Both the position numbers and the translations under genes were made by a program. From Pseudonocardiaceae bacterium YIM PH 21723 (lineage in GTDB: Bacteria; Actinomycetota; Actinomycetes; Mycobacteriales; Pseudonocardiaceae): a stretch of 64,000 bases of DNA. The stretch covers positions 62,001 to 126,000 of the forward strand of contig QZFT01000020.1 of assembly GCA_003600225.1 (NCBI GenBank), in the 5' to 3' direction. The notes beneath the pieces are model-generated. The model did not search any database, had not been told where the DNA came from, and worked only from the letters and a program-made list of their open reading frames with translations. Below, one piece after another: positions 9,944-19,800 of this stretch (the stretch's first letter is position 1; each line of letters begins with the position of its first letter).

Positions 9944-10420
9944 TCAGCCCAGGTAGGGCGCAGTCCGACCGGAGTCGAGAGCGTGCTCGATACGCAGGCG
10001 CATCGAGGGGTGCAGGTTCAGGCCCGCGATGTCAGCCGGCGCGACCCAGCGGACTGCCTTCGTCTCCACCCCGTCCCCGCGAAGCCGGCCTCCGACGGCC
10101 CGGCCGACGAAGCAGAGCGAGAACTGCTGACGGACCTCGCCGTCGTCATAGGCCATGACATGCCGCGGATTGGTGTACGTGCCGCTCAGCCGGAGCACCT
10201 CGATCTCCAGGCCGGTCTCCTCCCGGACCTCGCGCCGCACCGTGTCGGTGATGGACTCCCCGGGCTCATGACCACCGCCAGGCACCGCCCAGAGGTCGTT
10301 GTCGACCCGGTGGATCATCAGCACCTGACCGTCGTCGTTCTGTACGACGCAGGTCACGGAGGGGACCACGCTGTTGATCGCGGGCGCGTTCGGGTCGTCG
10401 ATGTGGTCGATGCGTGCCAT
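9944..10420 (-). CDS. Nudix hydrolase
   Basis: 158 aa. The full Nudix box is present as GGGHEPGESITDTVRREV followed directly by REETGLEIE, matching GX5EX7REUXEEXGU. The enzyme should hydrolyse a nucleoside diphosphate linked to another moiety, using divalent metal held by the box glutamates. The substrate is not predictable. It starts MARIDHIDDPN and is monocistronic or weakly linked to the phosphatase on the same strand. It is unrelated to the decayed Nudix copy at 8.2-8.6 kb apart from family membership. Confidence 0.85.
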   Translation of the reverse strand: MARIDHIDDPNAPAINSVVPSVTCVVQNDDGQVLMIHRVDNDLWAVPGGGHEPGESITDTVRREVREETGLEIEVLRLSGTYTNPRHVMAYDDGEVRQQFSLCFVGRAVGGRLRGDGVETKAVRWVAPADIAGLNLHPSMRLRIEHALDSGRTAPYLG

Positions 10421-10608
10421 GAGTCATCAAGCCCCAGTCGAACGTCGCGGTAACACCGAAAGGCCTAGTCAAACGGACAGCCCCGCGTTCGTCCAGCCGG
10501 CGGGCCGGTTCTCGGGCTTGACCTTGAGCGCGCTCCAGATCCTAGGGTCGGAGGCGTTCGTCAGCCCTTGAGGTACCGCCCGGTCCGCCGGGCAGGAGGA
10601 GTACCCGC

Positions 10609-11601
10609 ATGATCACTCGAACCACGCTCGGCTCGCCCGGTCTCACCGTCAGCGCGATGGGCCTGGGGTGCATGGGGATGAGCGGAAGCTACGGCGCCGC
10701 CGACTGGGACGGCGGCCTGGCCACCATCGACCGGGCCCTGGAGCTCGGCGTCACGTTCCTGGACACCGCCGACGCCTACGGCGCCGGGCACAACGAGGTG
10801 CTGGTGGGCCGGGCCATCCACGGCCGACGGGACCGGGTGCAGCTGGCCACCAAGTTCGGCATCGACCGCAGCGCCGGCGACCGGGCACGTCGCATTCGCG
10901 GGGCGCGGGACTTCGTGCTGCGCTCCTGCGAGGCCTCGCTGGTGCGGCTGGGTGTGGAGGTGATCGACCTGTACTACGCCCACCGCCCGCCTCAGGACGT
11001 GGAGATCGAGGAGACCGTCGGGGCGATGGCCGAGCTGGTCGAGGCGGGCAAGGTCCGCCATCTGGGCCTGTCCGAGGTCGACGGGGAGCTGCTGCGCCGG
11101 GCGCACGCGGTGCATCCGATCACCGCGGTGCAGAGCGAGTACTCGCTGTGGACCCGCGACGTCGAGGCGGTCACGCCGGTGATGGCCGAGCTGGGGGTCG
11201 GGCTGGTGCCGTACTCGCCGCTGGGGCGGGGATTCCTGACCGGCACCCTGGATCGCTCCACCCTGGGCGAGGACGACTTCCGGCGTACCAATCCCCGTTT
11301 CGCCGGCGAGGCGGGCGAGGCCAACGAGAGGATCGTGCAGACCGTACGCGAGGTGGCCGACCGGCTGGGTGTCCCCCCGGCCCAGGTGGCGCTGGCCTGG
11401 GTGTACGCCCAGGCCGAGCGGCTCGGGGTGGCGGTGGCGAGCATCCCGGGCACCCGCAGCCCGGCCCGGTTGGAGCAGAACGCGGCCGCGCTGGGGCTCA
11501 CCCTGGACGCCGAGGCGCTGGCCGTGCTGGATCCGCTCGGCGACCAGGTGCTGGGCGAGCGCTACATCCCCGCGCACACCGCCGAGGTCGCTCGGGGATA
11601 G
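10609..11601 (+). CDS. Aldo/keto reductase
   Basis: 330 aa, (beta/alpha)8 NADPH-dependent oxidoreductase. The tetrad is visible: Asp in FLDTADAYG, Tyr in the same motif, Lys in LATKFGID and His in YYAHRPPQD. The YSPLGRGFLTG loop and the late PGTRSPARLEQN NADP-binding segment match the YajO/AKR11-13-like bacterial group. A good GGAGGAG ribosome site lies just ahead of the ATG. General detoxification or aldehyde reduction is likely. No evidence connects it to the cluster. Confidence 0.88.
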   Translation: MITRTTLGSPGLTVSAMGLGCMGMSGSYGAADWDGGLATIDRALELGVTFLDTADAYGAGHNEVLVGRAIHGRRDRVQLATKFGIDRSAGDRARRIRGARDFVLRSCEASLVRLGVEVIDLYYAHRPPQDVEIEETVGAMAELVEAGKVRHLGLSEVDGELLRRAHAVHPITAVQSEYSLWTRDVEAVTPVMAELGVGLVPYSPLGRGFLTGTLDRSTLGEDDFRRTNPRFAGEAGEANERIVQTVREVADRLGVPPAQVALAWVYAQAERLGVAVASIPGTRSPARLEQNAAALGLTLDAEALAVLDPLGDQVLGERYIPAHTAEVARG

Positions 11602-11654
11602 CCAGTGGGGCTCGACGGCGTCGTTGCTGTCGCGCCCACCGGTGACCTCGCCGG

Positions 11655-12470
11655 TCATGCCAGCTCGGCCAGCTCCCGCCACTGCCGCCAGGTGGCGAGC
11701 CGCTGCTGGTAGACCTTCTCGGCGATCGGGTACGGGTAGCCGCCGAGGAACAGGCGCAGTGGTGGTTCCGGCAGGTCGACCAGCTTCAGCAGCACGTCGG
11801 CGGTGGCCGAGGGGTCCTGCGGGGCGCGTGCGGTGCTCCCCGCGCGGCGGGCCTGCCGGATCGGCTCATAGGCCGCGATCGGGGTGGTGTGCGCCGCCGA
11901 CTCTCCGGCCCAGTCGGTGCCGTACGGCCCCGGCTCGACGATCGTCACCGCGATGCCGAGCGGGCCGACCTCCTGGGCCAGGGCTTCGCTCATGCCCTCC
12001 AGCGCCCACTTGGACGCGTTGTACAGGCCCAGCGTCGGAAAGGCGGCGATCCCGCCGATGCTGGACACCTGCACCAGGTGCCCGCTGCCCTGCGCGCGCA
12101 GGATCGGCAGCGCGGCCTGGGTGACCCACAGCGGGCCGAACAGGTTGGTCTCGATCTGCGCCCGGGCCTGCTCCTCGGTCGTCTCCTCGACCATGCCGAA
12201 CAGGCCGTAACCAGCGTTGTTGACCACCACGTCCAGACCGCCGAAGACCGTCGCGGCCCGGTCGACCGCCCCGAACACCTGTGCCCGGTCGGTGACATCG
12301 AGTGTGATCGGCAGTACGCGGTCCCCGTAGGTCTCGGCCAGATCCTGAAGTGTCTCGGGCCGGCGGGCCGTCGCGGCGACCCGGTCACCGCGCTCCAGTG
12401 CCGCTGCCGCCCAGACGCGGCCGAATCCTCGCGATGCCCCGGTGATGAACCATGTTCTCGTCATGGTCAT
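11655..12470 (-). CDS. Short-chain dehydrogenase/reductase
   Basis: About 271 aa starting MTMTRTWFITGASRGFG, with the Rossmann TGxxxGxG motif, an NNAG motif (VVNNAGYGLFG) and the Ser-Tyr-Lys triad in VSSIGG and YNASKWALEG. Classical SDR. It is divergent from the XRE-family regulator starting at 12530 with only about 60 bp between them, a common arrangement for a regulator and the oxidoreductase it controls. Start choice: ATG 12470 or 12464; upstream extension to 12791 is spurious. Confidence 0.88.
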   Translation of the reverse strand: MTMTRTWFITGASRGFGRVWAAAALERGDRVAATARRPETLQDLAETYGDRVLPITLDVTDRAQVFGAVDRAATVFGGLDVVVNNAGYGLFGMVEETTEEQARAQIETNLFGPLWVTQAALPILRAQGSGHLVQVSSIGGIAAFPTLGLYNASKWALEGMSEALAQEVGPLGIAVTIVEPGPYGTDWAGESAAHTTPIAAYEPIRQARRAGSTARAPQDPSATADVLLKLVDLPEPPLRLFLGGYPYPIAEKVYQQRLATWRQWRELAELA

Positions 12471-12529
12471 CACCCTGCCGCCGCGGACGATCGCCAACCA
12501 GCTCCCTGGCAGGGATACCCTCGGGGGCG

Positions 12530-13315
12530 ATGACCCGTGACAACTTCCTGGGCGAGTTCCTCCAGGCGCGCCGGGCCCGCGTACGGCCGGACGAGGCGGG
12601 GCTGACCTCCCACGGCAGGCGCCGGGTATCCGGCCTGCGCCGTGAGGAGCTCGCCCGGATCGCCGGTGTCTCCCTGCAGTACCTGACCAGGCTGGAGCAG
12701 GGTGTCGATCGGAACCCGTCCCCGCAGGTGCTGGACGCGCTGGCGACGGCATTGCGCCTCGACCCGGACGCCGCCGCGTACCTGCGTGCACTCGCCGATC
12801 CGCCCGCCACGCCGACCCGGGCGGGCGAGGCCGGTGCCGGGATTCAGCACCTGCTCGACTCCTGGGGCAGCACCCCGGCGTACGTCCGCGACCGCCGGTT
12901 CGACGTGCTGGCGGCCAACAAGGCCGCCATGATGCTCGCCCCGATGTACCACCCCGGCCGCAACCTGGTCCGCGAGGTGTTCCTCGACCCCACTGTGCGC
13001 GGGTTGTTCCCGGACTGGCCGGACATCGCCACGCAGACGGTCGCGGCCCTGCGGTCGACAGCCGACCCGCGCGATCCCCGGACCGCCGCCCTCGTGGCCG
13101 AGCTGCGGGACGACGACGAGTTCCGCCACCGATGGGAACGGCACGATGTCCGGCCGTCCCGCGACGAGACCAAGCGGTTCGACCACCCCGACGCGGGCCT
13201 GCTGGTGCTGCGCAGGCAGAGCCTCGCGGTCTCCGGATCCGACGAGCAGGTGATCATCGTCTACAACGCCGAACCGGGCAGCGCCTCAGCCGATGCCCTG
13301 GCCAGGCTGCTGTAG
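12530..13315 (+). CDS. XRE-family transcriptional regulator with MmyB-like domain
   Basis: 261 aa. The N-terminal HTH reads LRREELARIAGVSLQYLTRL (about residues 43-62). It is followed by the long C-terminal part with YVRDRRFDVLAANKAA, NLVREVFLDP and a late DHPDAGLLVLRRQSL, the hallmarks of the MmyB-like ligand-binding domain often found in regulators beside SDR genes. ATG 12530 chosen; the extension to 12452 overlaps the SDR start region. It probably represses or activates the divergent SDR in response to a small hydrophobic ligand. Confidence 0.87.
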   Translation: MTRDNFLGEFLQARRARVRPDEAGLTSHGRRRVSGLRREELARIAGVSLQYLTRLEQGVDRNPSPQVLDALATALRLDPDAAAYLRALADPPATPTRAGEAGAGIQHLLDSWGSTPAYVRDRRFDVLAANKAAMMLAPMYHPGRNLVREVFLDPTVRGLFPDWPDIATQTVAALRSTADPRDPRTAALVAELRDDDEFRHRWERHDVRPSRDETKRFDHPDAGLLVLRRQSLAVSGSDEQVIIVYNAEPGSASADALARLL

Positions 13316-13336
13316 GTGTCCACCGAAGGGACGAGC

Positions 13337-13789
13337 ATGACCGGCGATCTCACCGAACACCTCACGCAGCTGGAAACGCAGCGGATCGACGCTCTCCTGA
13401 CGGTCGATACAGCGCGGTTCGACACGCTGCACGACGACGCCTACGAGCTGTGCAATCCGACCGGAACGGTATGGGACAAGATCGAGTACCGTCAGCGGCT
13501 CGTCACCGGCCGGCTGGCCTACAGCCGGCTCGAAACGACCTCCGGTATCGATGTGCTCGTCTCGGGTTCCCTCGCCGTACTCCGCTACCGCTGCCTGATC
13601 GCGGTGCGCGTGGACGGCAACGCCATCCCGGCCCACGAATGCCGGCACATCGACACCTACACCCTCGCCGCGGACGGCCGGTGGCGCTGCCGGTACTCCC
13701 AAGCGACCGGGATCATGGACACCATCCCCACACCGGCCCGCACGCATAACGCCGGCGACGTACGCAATGAACGTGGTGTTCCCGGCTGA
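13337..13789 (+). CDS. NTF2-like (SnoaL/DUF4440) protein
   Basis: About 150 aa starting MTGDLTEHLTQLETQRIDAL. The length, the early helix pair and the strand pattern ending in W-R-C-R-Y-S-Q fit the NTF2-like cone fold of DUF4440 proteins. GAAGGGACG lies properly spaced before ATG 13337; GTG 13316, immediately after the preceding stop, is the alternative. Such proteins bind or turn over small molecules, and the substrate is unknown. It is co-directional with the XRE regulator and may be the tail of that unit. Confidence 0.65.
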   Translation: MTGDLTEHLTQLETQRIDALLTVDTARFDTLHDDAYELCNPTGTVWDKIEYRQRLVTGRLAYSRLETTSGIDVLVSGSLAVLRYRCLIAVRVDGNAIPAHECRHIDTYTLAADGRWRCRYSQATGIMDTIPTPARTHNAGDVRNERGVPG

Positions 13790-14675
13790 GAGCCGCGCTG
13801 CCGTTTCCCAAGGCCCCTGGTGTGCACGGTCGCACTGTCGCGGAGACCAGCTCAGCCCGCTTCTTCCGATGCTCCGCCAACGCATTCATGAAGACCGCAC
13901 CGCGCATTCGGTAAAGCCGCACATCCGCAAAAGAATCCTGCTCATCACCTCAATAGCACAAACACTCCTTAATCAGGCAAATTGGACCAGAACCTGTTCA
14001 CAGTCCCGACCCGGAGCGATTCAGTACCCGGATGGGTACCCCATATGACTCGACTTCCGTGAGCCCCACCGAAGTACCCGAACTCAGCTGTGCCCAGAGT
14101 TTCCCAATCCGGAGAATTCTCTTAGCCAGAGGACATCCCCCGTAGGGAGGCAGGGAACCGCGTGACGTCACTAGGGGAGGCGCGGTGGGCGGCGACTGAG
14201 GGGGTCATGCGGCCAAGCCGATCTCCGTTCTCGCGACACAACCGGACAAAGAGGTCCGGCACTACCGCGGTTCCTGGATCACGGTGGCGATGTAACTGCT
14301 GTCAGTCGCCGAGGTCCATCGGTCTCTGGTCGACAAGCGAGTCAACCGTGGCGTGGTCATCGGGGTGCTGACGGCGTCGAGCGCGAGCTGCACCATGACG
14401 GGCGCTACGCACGCGGCGATCACCGTACGGCCTTGGTCAGCAGCAGCCATGCGCAAGCACGTCGTTTCCGTCCTGTCCCCGTCCATGCCCCGGAACGGGT
14501 TCTTCTCCTGGACCAGATCCCGCCGAATCCCTCCGGGACGCCCGGCAAACCACGCTTCCAGCGTGAGAGCGCAGCGCAGATCCGCGGGATGCGCCGTGCC
14601 CTGGGCCGCACCGGTCTCACACATCCACTACCCGCAGGCGGCGGTCGGCGGGCGACACAGTCAGGAGGAAGGCTC
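13790..14675. other. Non-coding stretch before the NRPS operon
   Basis: About 890 bp without a convincing gene. The first 300 bp are A/T-richer than the surroundings and likely hold the promoter(s). The rest has open frames on both strands with no recognisable protein and no consistent codon bias. A GTG preceded by GGGAGGCAGGGA at 14162 opens a 69-codon frame of no known type. The last bases hold the AGGAGGAA ribosome site of mbtH. Confidence 0.5.
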
Positions 14676-14849
14676 ATGACATTCCAGGTGGTGCACAACG
14701 CGGAGGATCAGCACTCGATCTGGCCGGCCCAACGCCCGCTGCCCGAGGGCTGGGAACCGGTCGGCTTCCAGGGCACCCGTGAGGAATGCCTGGCCGATAT
14801 CGAGCTGCGGTGGACCGACATCACGCCCCTGTCCAGCCGGCGATCGTGA
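14676..14849 (+). CDS. mbtH: MbtH-like protein
   Basis: 57 aa starting MTFQVVHNAEDQHSIWP. It shows the family signatures: NxExQxSxWP, the central LPEGWEPVGFQG and the C-terminal Trp-Thr-Asp (RWTDITPLS). MbtH proteins bind and activate adenylation domains of NRPSs in the cytosol. A strong AGGAGGAA ribosome site sits at 14662-14669. It is the first gene of the operon mbtH-TEII-P450-NRPS, so its partner is almost certainly the A domain encoded at 16.9 kb. The stop is embedded in the next start (GTGA at 14846-14849). Confidence 0.95.
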   Translation: MTFQVVHNAEDQHSIWPAQRPLPEGWEPVGFQGTREECLADIELRWTDITPLSSRRS

Positions 14850-15679
14850 CTCGCCGCCGCATCTCCTCCGCACTGTGGCAGTTCGGCGACGCCCCGGCCA
14901 CGACCGTGCTGGCCCCGTTCGGCGGTGGGAGTGCCTACTCTGTGGCGGATTGGCTTCCGCACGTCGCCGACTCGGCGATCATCGTGCAGTACCCCGGCCG
15001 TGGCCCTCGCGCCGGTGAAGCACACGCCACCTCACTGGGCGAGCTGGCTCACGAGGTCGCGATCGAACTGGCCACGCACACCACCGGCCCGCTCACCCTG
15101 GTCGGGCACAGCGTCGGGGCGCTGCTGTGCCACGAGATCACCCGCGAACTCGAGGACCGAGGCCGGCGGGTCGCCCAACTGGTCGTGTCCGCGGCCAGGC
15201 CGGCACATCTCTCTCTGCTCCGTGAGGAGCAGGTGCTGGCGATGGACCGCGCGGCATGGCTCAGCGCACTGGTCGGCAACGGATTCGGCACACCCGAACT
15301 GATGGCCAACCAGCTGGCGGTGGACATGGCGCTGGACGCGTTGCGGGCCGACTACTTGCTGCTCGCCCGGCACCTGCGGGCCGGCGGCGCCGTGCGGGCA
15401 CCACTACTGGCCATCGGCAGCTCCGACGATCCGTGGCTGGACGAAGACCACCTCACGGCGTGGGGCGAACTGACCACCGGACCGTTCGCCACGGCCGTCA
15501 TGCCCGGGGACCACTTCTACTACCGGAACGATCCGGTCGCCTTCGGGAAGGCCGTACGTGCGGGGTGCGCTGCCCGCCCCGGACCGACCGATGTCCCGCC
15601 GGCCGTCCGCCGGACGCCCCCTCCGCACACCGCGCCCGGCGACCTTGAGTTCGCTGCGACGAAACTGGAGACCACGTGA
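14846..15679 (+). CDS. Type II thioesterase
   Basis: 277 aa of the alpha/beta-hydrolase fold. GTG 14846 overlaps the mbtH stop and gives the canonical N-terminus with APFGGGSAYS; the longer ATG 14786 start would read out of mbtH. Nucleophile elbow GHSVGALL (Ser near residue 88), late Asp in SSDDPWLDE and catalytic His in MPGDHFYY. Editing thioesterases of this kind remove stalled acyl groups from carrier proteins; in P450-containing operons they can also release the hydroxylated aminoacyl product. The C-terminal 25 residues are Pro/Thr-rich. The stop overlaps the P450 start (GTGA). Confidence 0.9.
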   Translation: MTRRRISSALWQFGDAPATTVLAPFGGGSAYSVADWLPHVADSAIIVQYPGRGPRAGEAHATSLGELAHEVAIELATHTTGPLTLVGHSVGALLCHEITRELEDRGRRVAQLVVSAARPAHLSLLREEQVLAMDRAAWLSALVGNGFGTPELMANQLAVDMALDALRADYLLLARHLRAGGAVRAPLLAIGSSDDPWLDEDHLTAWGELTTGPFATAVMPGDHFYYRNDPVAFGKAVRAGCAARPGPTDVPPAVRRTPPPHTAPGDLEFAATKLETT

Positions 15680-16887
15680 CCATCACCATGTCGGAACTGG
15701 ACCTGACAGATCCAGCGACCCACCTGCGGCCGGACCTCAGTGAGTTCTGGGCAGAACAACGCGAAGGGCAACCGGTCGCCTGGCACCCGCCTTCTGCCGG
15801 ACGACCCGGGTTCTGGGTGGTCAGCACGCACGCCCTGGCCACCGAGGTGTACCGGGACAATGTTCGATTCACTTCCGAACAGGGCAACGTGATGGAGACT
15901 CTGCTGCGGGGCGGAGACTCGGCGGGCGGACGGATGCTCGCGGTCACCGACGGCCCGCGGCACCGCGCCGTCCGCCGCGAACTGATCAAGTCCTTCAGTC
16001 CCGCCAATCTGGCGTCACTGCGCATTCGCGTGCGGGCGGCGATGCGTGAGCTGGTCGCGAATGCGACCACCACCGACAGCTGCGACTTCGCCGTTGACGT
16101 CGCTCCGCACATCCCCCTCACCGCCATCTGCGACCTCCTGGACATCCCCGAGGCGGACCGGCCCCAGCTGTTCATCGACGCCAGCACATCGCTGGCCTCC
16201 CAGGAGCAGTACGCGGACGAGCTCGAGGCCACGCTGGCCAGGAACGGGCTGCTGCTGTACTTCTCCCGGCTGAGCAAGCGCCGCGCCGCGGGGCCACCCA
16301 GGGACGACCTGATCGGCACTCTCATCGAAATGACCCGGGGGCCGCTGGCCCTGGCCGACGACGAACTCGTGTTCAACTGCTACAGCCTGCTGCTGGGTGG
16401 TGACGAGACGACCCGGCTGGCGTTGGTCGGCACCGTCAAGGCACTCGCGGAACACCCCGAGATCTGGGCCCGCCTGCGTGCGGGCGATCTGGATCAGGAC
16501 GTGTTCGTCGAAGAGCTGTTGCGCTGGACGACACCGGCCCTGCACGTGGGGCGCGTCGCGGTCACCGACACCGAACTGGGTGGCACTGCGATCCGGGCCG
16601 GCGATGTGGTGACCGTGTGGAACAACGCGGCCAACTTCGACGACGCCGAGTTCCACGAGCCCCACCGGCTGAACCCGGACCGCGCACCGAATCGACATCT
16701 GTCCTTCGCCTACGGCCCGCACTTCTGCCTGGGCGCTGCGCTGGCCCGGATCGAACTGGTCGCATTACTGGACGCGCTGGCCGAACTCGTCAGCGACATC
16801 ACCGTCCTCGGCGAACCGAAGTACATCTACTCGAACTTCCTGGCCGGGATGCACAGTCTCCCGGTGCGATTCACTCCATTGGGCTAA
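15676..16887 (+). CDS. Cytochrome P450, likely carrier-bound amino acid hydroxylase
   Basis: 403 aa. Haem-binding loop FAYGPHFCLG with the Cys ligand near residue 351, ExxR as EELLR, and the I-helix oxygen-activation motif GGDETTR. The GGxETTR form and the operon position between a TEII and an A-T protein fit the CYP163-like enzymes (NovI/NikQ group) that beta-hydroxylate an amino acid tethered to a peptidyl carrier. Soluble, needs ferredoxin partners, none of which are encoded here. The GTG start overlaps the thioesterase stop by 4 nt. Confidence 0.9.
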   Translation: MTITMSELDLTDPATHLRPDLSEFWAEQREGQPVAWHPPSAGRPGFWVVSTHALATEVYRDNVRFTSEQGNVMETLLRGGDSAGGRMLAVTDGPRHRAVRRELIKSFSPANLASLRIRVRAAMRELVANATTTDSCDFAVDVAPHIPLTAICDLLDIPEADRPQLFIDASTSLASQEQYADELEATLARNGLLLYFSRLSKRRAAGPPRDDLIGTLIEMTRGPLALADDELVFNCYSLLLGGDETTRLALVGTVKALAEHPEIWARLRAGDLDQDVFVEELLRWTTPALHVGRVAVTDTELGGTAIRAGDVVTVWNNAANFDDAEFHEPHRLNPDRAPNRHLSFAYGPHFCLGAALARIELVALLDALAELVSDITVLGEPKYIYSNFLAGMHSLPVRFTPLG

Positions 16888-16897
16888 GGGGGAAAGA

Positions 16898-19800
16898 ATG
16901 TCCGAGATCCACACGCTGCACGAACGCTTCGACAAGGCCGCGCCGGACGGCCTGGCCGTGAATGACCTCACCTACCGGGAGATCCGCGACCATGCCGAAG
17001 CCCTTGCCCGAGGGCTGGTCGCCAGCGGGGTCAGGCACGGTGACGTGGTCGGTCTGCATCTGGACCGCTCCCCCGTCGCCATTGTCGCGATGCTGGCCGT
17101 CCTCAAGGCGGGCGCGGCCTATCTACCCCTGCCTACCGACTACCCGGACGACCGACTACGGCACATGGTGCGGGAGACAGACGCTGTCCTGGTGCTCTCC
17201 GAGTCCGGCTACCAGGCGGAGGTGCCGGTACGCGATCCCAGGGAATTGGCGGATGTCCCGGGTACCCCGCTGCCTGCGGTGGGACCGGAGGACCTGGCAT
17301 ACGTGATCTTCACCTCGGGCAGCACCGGACGGCCCAAGGGTGTCGGCGTGACCCATGGCGGAGCGGTGAACCTGGTGGCGGCACACCAGAGCTACGTCCA
17401 CTTCGGACCGCAGGAAACAGTGCTGCAGCTCGCGCCGACCGCCTTCGACGCGTCCGCCTTCGAGATCTGGGGTGCCCTGGCGAACGGCGCGCGACTCCTG
17501 CTGGCCGCACCGACGTACCACGCGCTGGAGGAGCTGCCCCGCTGCCTGCGAGAGGAGCAGGTGACCACGCTGCTCCTGACACCCGCGCTGTTCCACGTCA
17601 TGGTGGATCGGCATCTGGAGACACTGGGAACGGTCCGGCAACTGGTCGTCGGTGGTGACGCGATGTCCGCCGGACATGCTCACCGGTATGTCGAGCACAA
17701 GACCGCCCAGGGTGAACCGTTCCTGTTCAACAACGTCTACGGGCCCACCGAAGGAACCACACTGGTCAGCTCGCACCCGATGAGCGAGGTGCCCGCGGAC
17801 GCCGCGGTGCTGCCGCTCGGCATGGCGATCGACGGCGCGGACCTGTACCTGCTCGCCCCAGACCTACGTCCGGTACGACCTGGCGAGCGCGGCGAGATCC
17901 ACATCGGCGGCAGGGCCGTGGCCCGCGGCTACCTGAAACAGCCTGCCAGGACCGCGGAGAGCTTCCTGCCGGACCCGTTCTCCTCGACGCCCGGCAGCCG
18001 GATGTACGCGACCGGCGATGAGGGCCGGCTGCGACCGGACGGACTGATCGAGTTCATAGGCAGGCTGGACACCCAGGTCAAGGTGCGTGGGCATCGGGTG
18101 GAACTGGCGGAGGTGGAACAGGCGATACTCAGCCACCCCGCGATAACAGCCGCCTGTGTGCTCCTGACGGACGAGCACCTGGTGGCACACATCGCGGGGA
18201 CTGTGGCCCGCGAGGACCTGCTGACCTATCTGCGGACCACTCTGCCGGAGTACATGCTGCCCGCGCAGGTCGTCGAGCACCCTGCCTTGCCGCTGACCTC
18301 CTCCGGCAAGGTGGACCGTCGGGTACTGGCCGATCACCGTGTTGCAGAGTCCCCCGAGGCCGCCGCCGGGGAGGAGCTGACTCCGGCGGAGGAGGTACTC
18401 GCCGAGGTGTGGCGCACGGTGCTGGGGGTCGCCGCGGTGGGTCCCTCCTCGGACTTCTTCGCACTGGGCGGGAACTCGCTGATGGCCATCCGGGTCCTCG
18501 GCGCTGCCGAGGATCGGGGCCTGATTCTCGATCTCCCCAGGCTGTTCAAGAACACCACCCTGCGCGCGGTGTGCGCAGGGCTCAGTCTGAGCTCAGCGGC
18601 AACCGAGCAGGCCGACGAGGACGAGTTCGCACTGCTCGACTCCGAGGACCTGGCGAAGGTGCCCTCCTCAGTCGTCTCGGCCATGCCCGCGACCAGGCTG
18701 CAGCTGGACATGAACCTCGAAAGCAAGACCAGCGTCCAGGCAACCTGCGTGGACACGGTCTCCCGGGAGATCTCGCTGCCGCTGAAGGAGGACGCGCTTC
18801 GCCGCGCCCTCGACGACATCGCTCAGGGGCATCCGATTCTGCGTACCCGGTTCGATCTGACCACGTTCAGTCTGCCGGTACAGCTGGTGGAACCGGACGC
18901 GGCGATCCCGCTCACCGTCGACGATCACCAGGGCATGGATGCGGTTGGCTTGATCGTCCGGCACGAGAACGCCATGCGAGAACTGGCAGCGCCGTTCGAC
19001 CCGGAAGTCGCGCCGCTTTTCCGCGTGCACGCCGCCCGTCTGGGCGAGGACCGATTCCAGTTGTCCTACGCGTTCCATCACGCTGTTCTGGACGCATGGA
19101 GCGAATCCGTGCTCGCTCTGGAACTGCTGAGGGGCTACCAGGCACACCTGGCCGGCGATCAGGCGACGTTCGCACCACCGGCTCCGCTCGCCGAGTACGT
19201 CAAGCTGGAACGTGCCGCGCTCGCGAACGAGGCGTCCCGCGAGTACTTCCGCGGTTTCGCGGACGCGGTGATCCCGGAGGCAGACCGACAGGAACGTCGC
19301 TACCAGACGATCTCGCTGCGCCTGCCCGACGAACACGCCAGAGGACTGGCCGAGAATGTGGCCGTGCACGGCATACCGGTGAAGTCCCAGGTATTCGCCG
19401 CCTTCTACACAGCGGTCGCCTCGCTGTCGGCCACCCGGGAGCCGGTGGTCGGGATATCGGTCAACGGCAGGCCGGAGACCACGGGAGGAGACCGGACCCT
19501 CGGGCTGTTCCTCAATCGTCTCCCGGTGCGCCTCGCCCCGACGGACACCTGGCTCGGGCTCGCACGCGCGGCACAACAGGCCGAACAGGATCTGTTGCCG
19601 CACCGGAGGTTCCCGTTCTCCGAGGTGCGCGACCTGCTGGGGGGATCTCCGTTCGAGATGGCGTTCAGCTACACCCTCCACGCCAGGAACGAGCTCGTGG
19701 ACGAGGGCCTCACGACCCGGGCGGAAGACCGGCGTGTGCAGAGCACTCTGCCGGTGCGGGTCGAGGTGATCAGCGACGGTCAGCTCGGGTTCAGTCTGGA

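Noticed and set aside
10561-11682. 373-codon minus-strand frame over the aldo/keto reductase
   Set aside because: Antisense shadow; the plus strand has the full AKR motifs and a ribosome site.
13767-14624. Short frames before the NRPS operon as hidden genes
   Set aside because: No homology, start context or codon bias on either strand.
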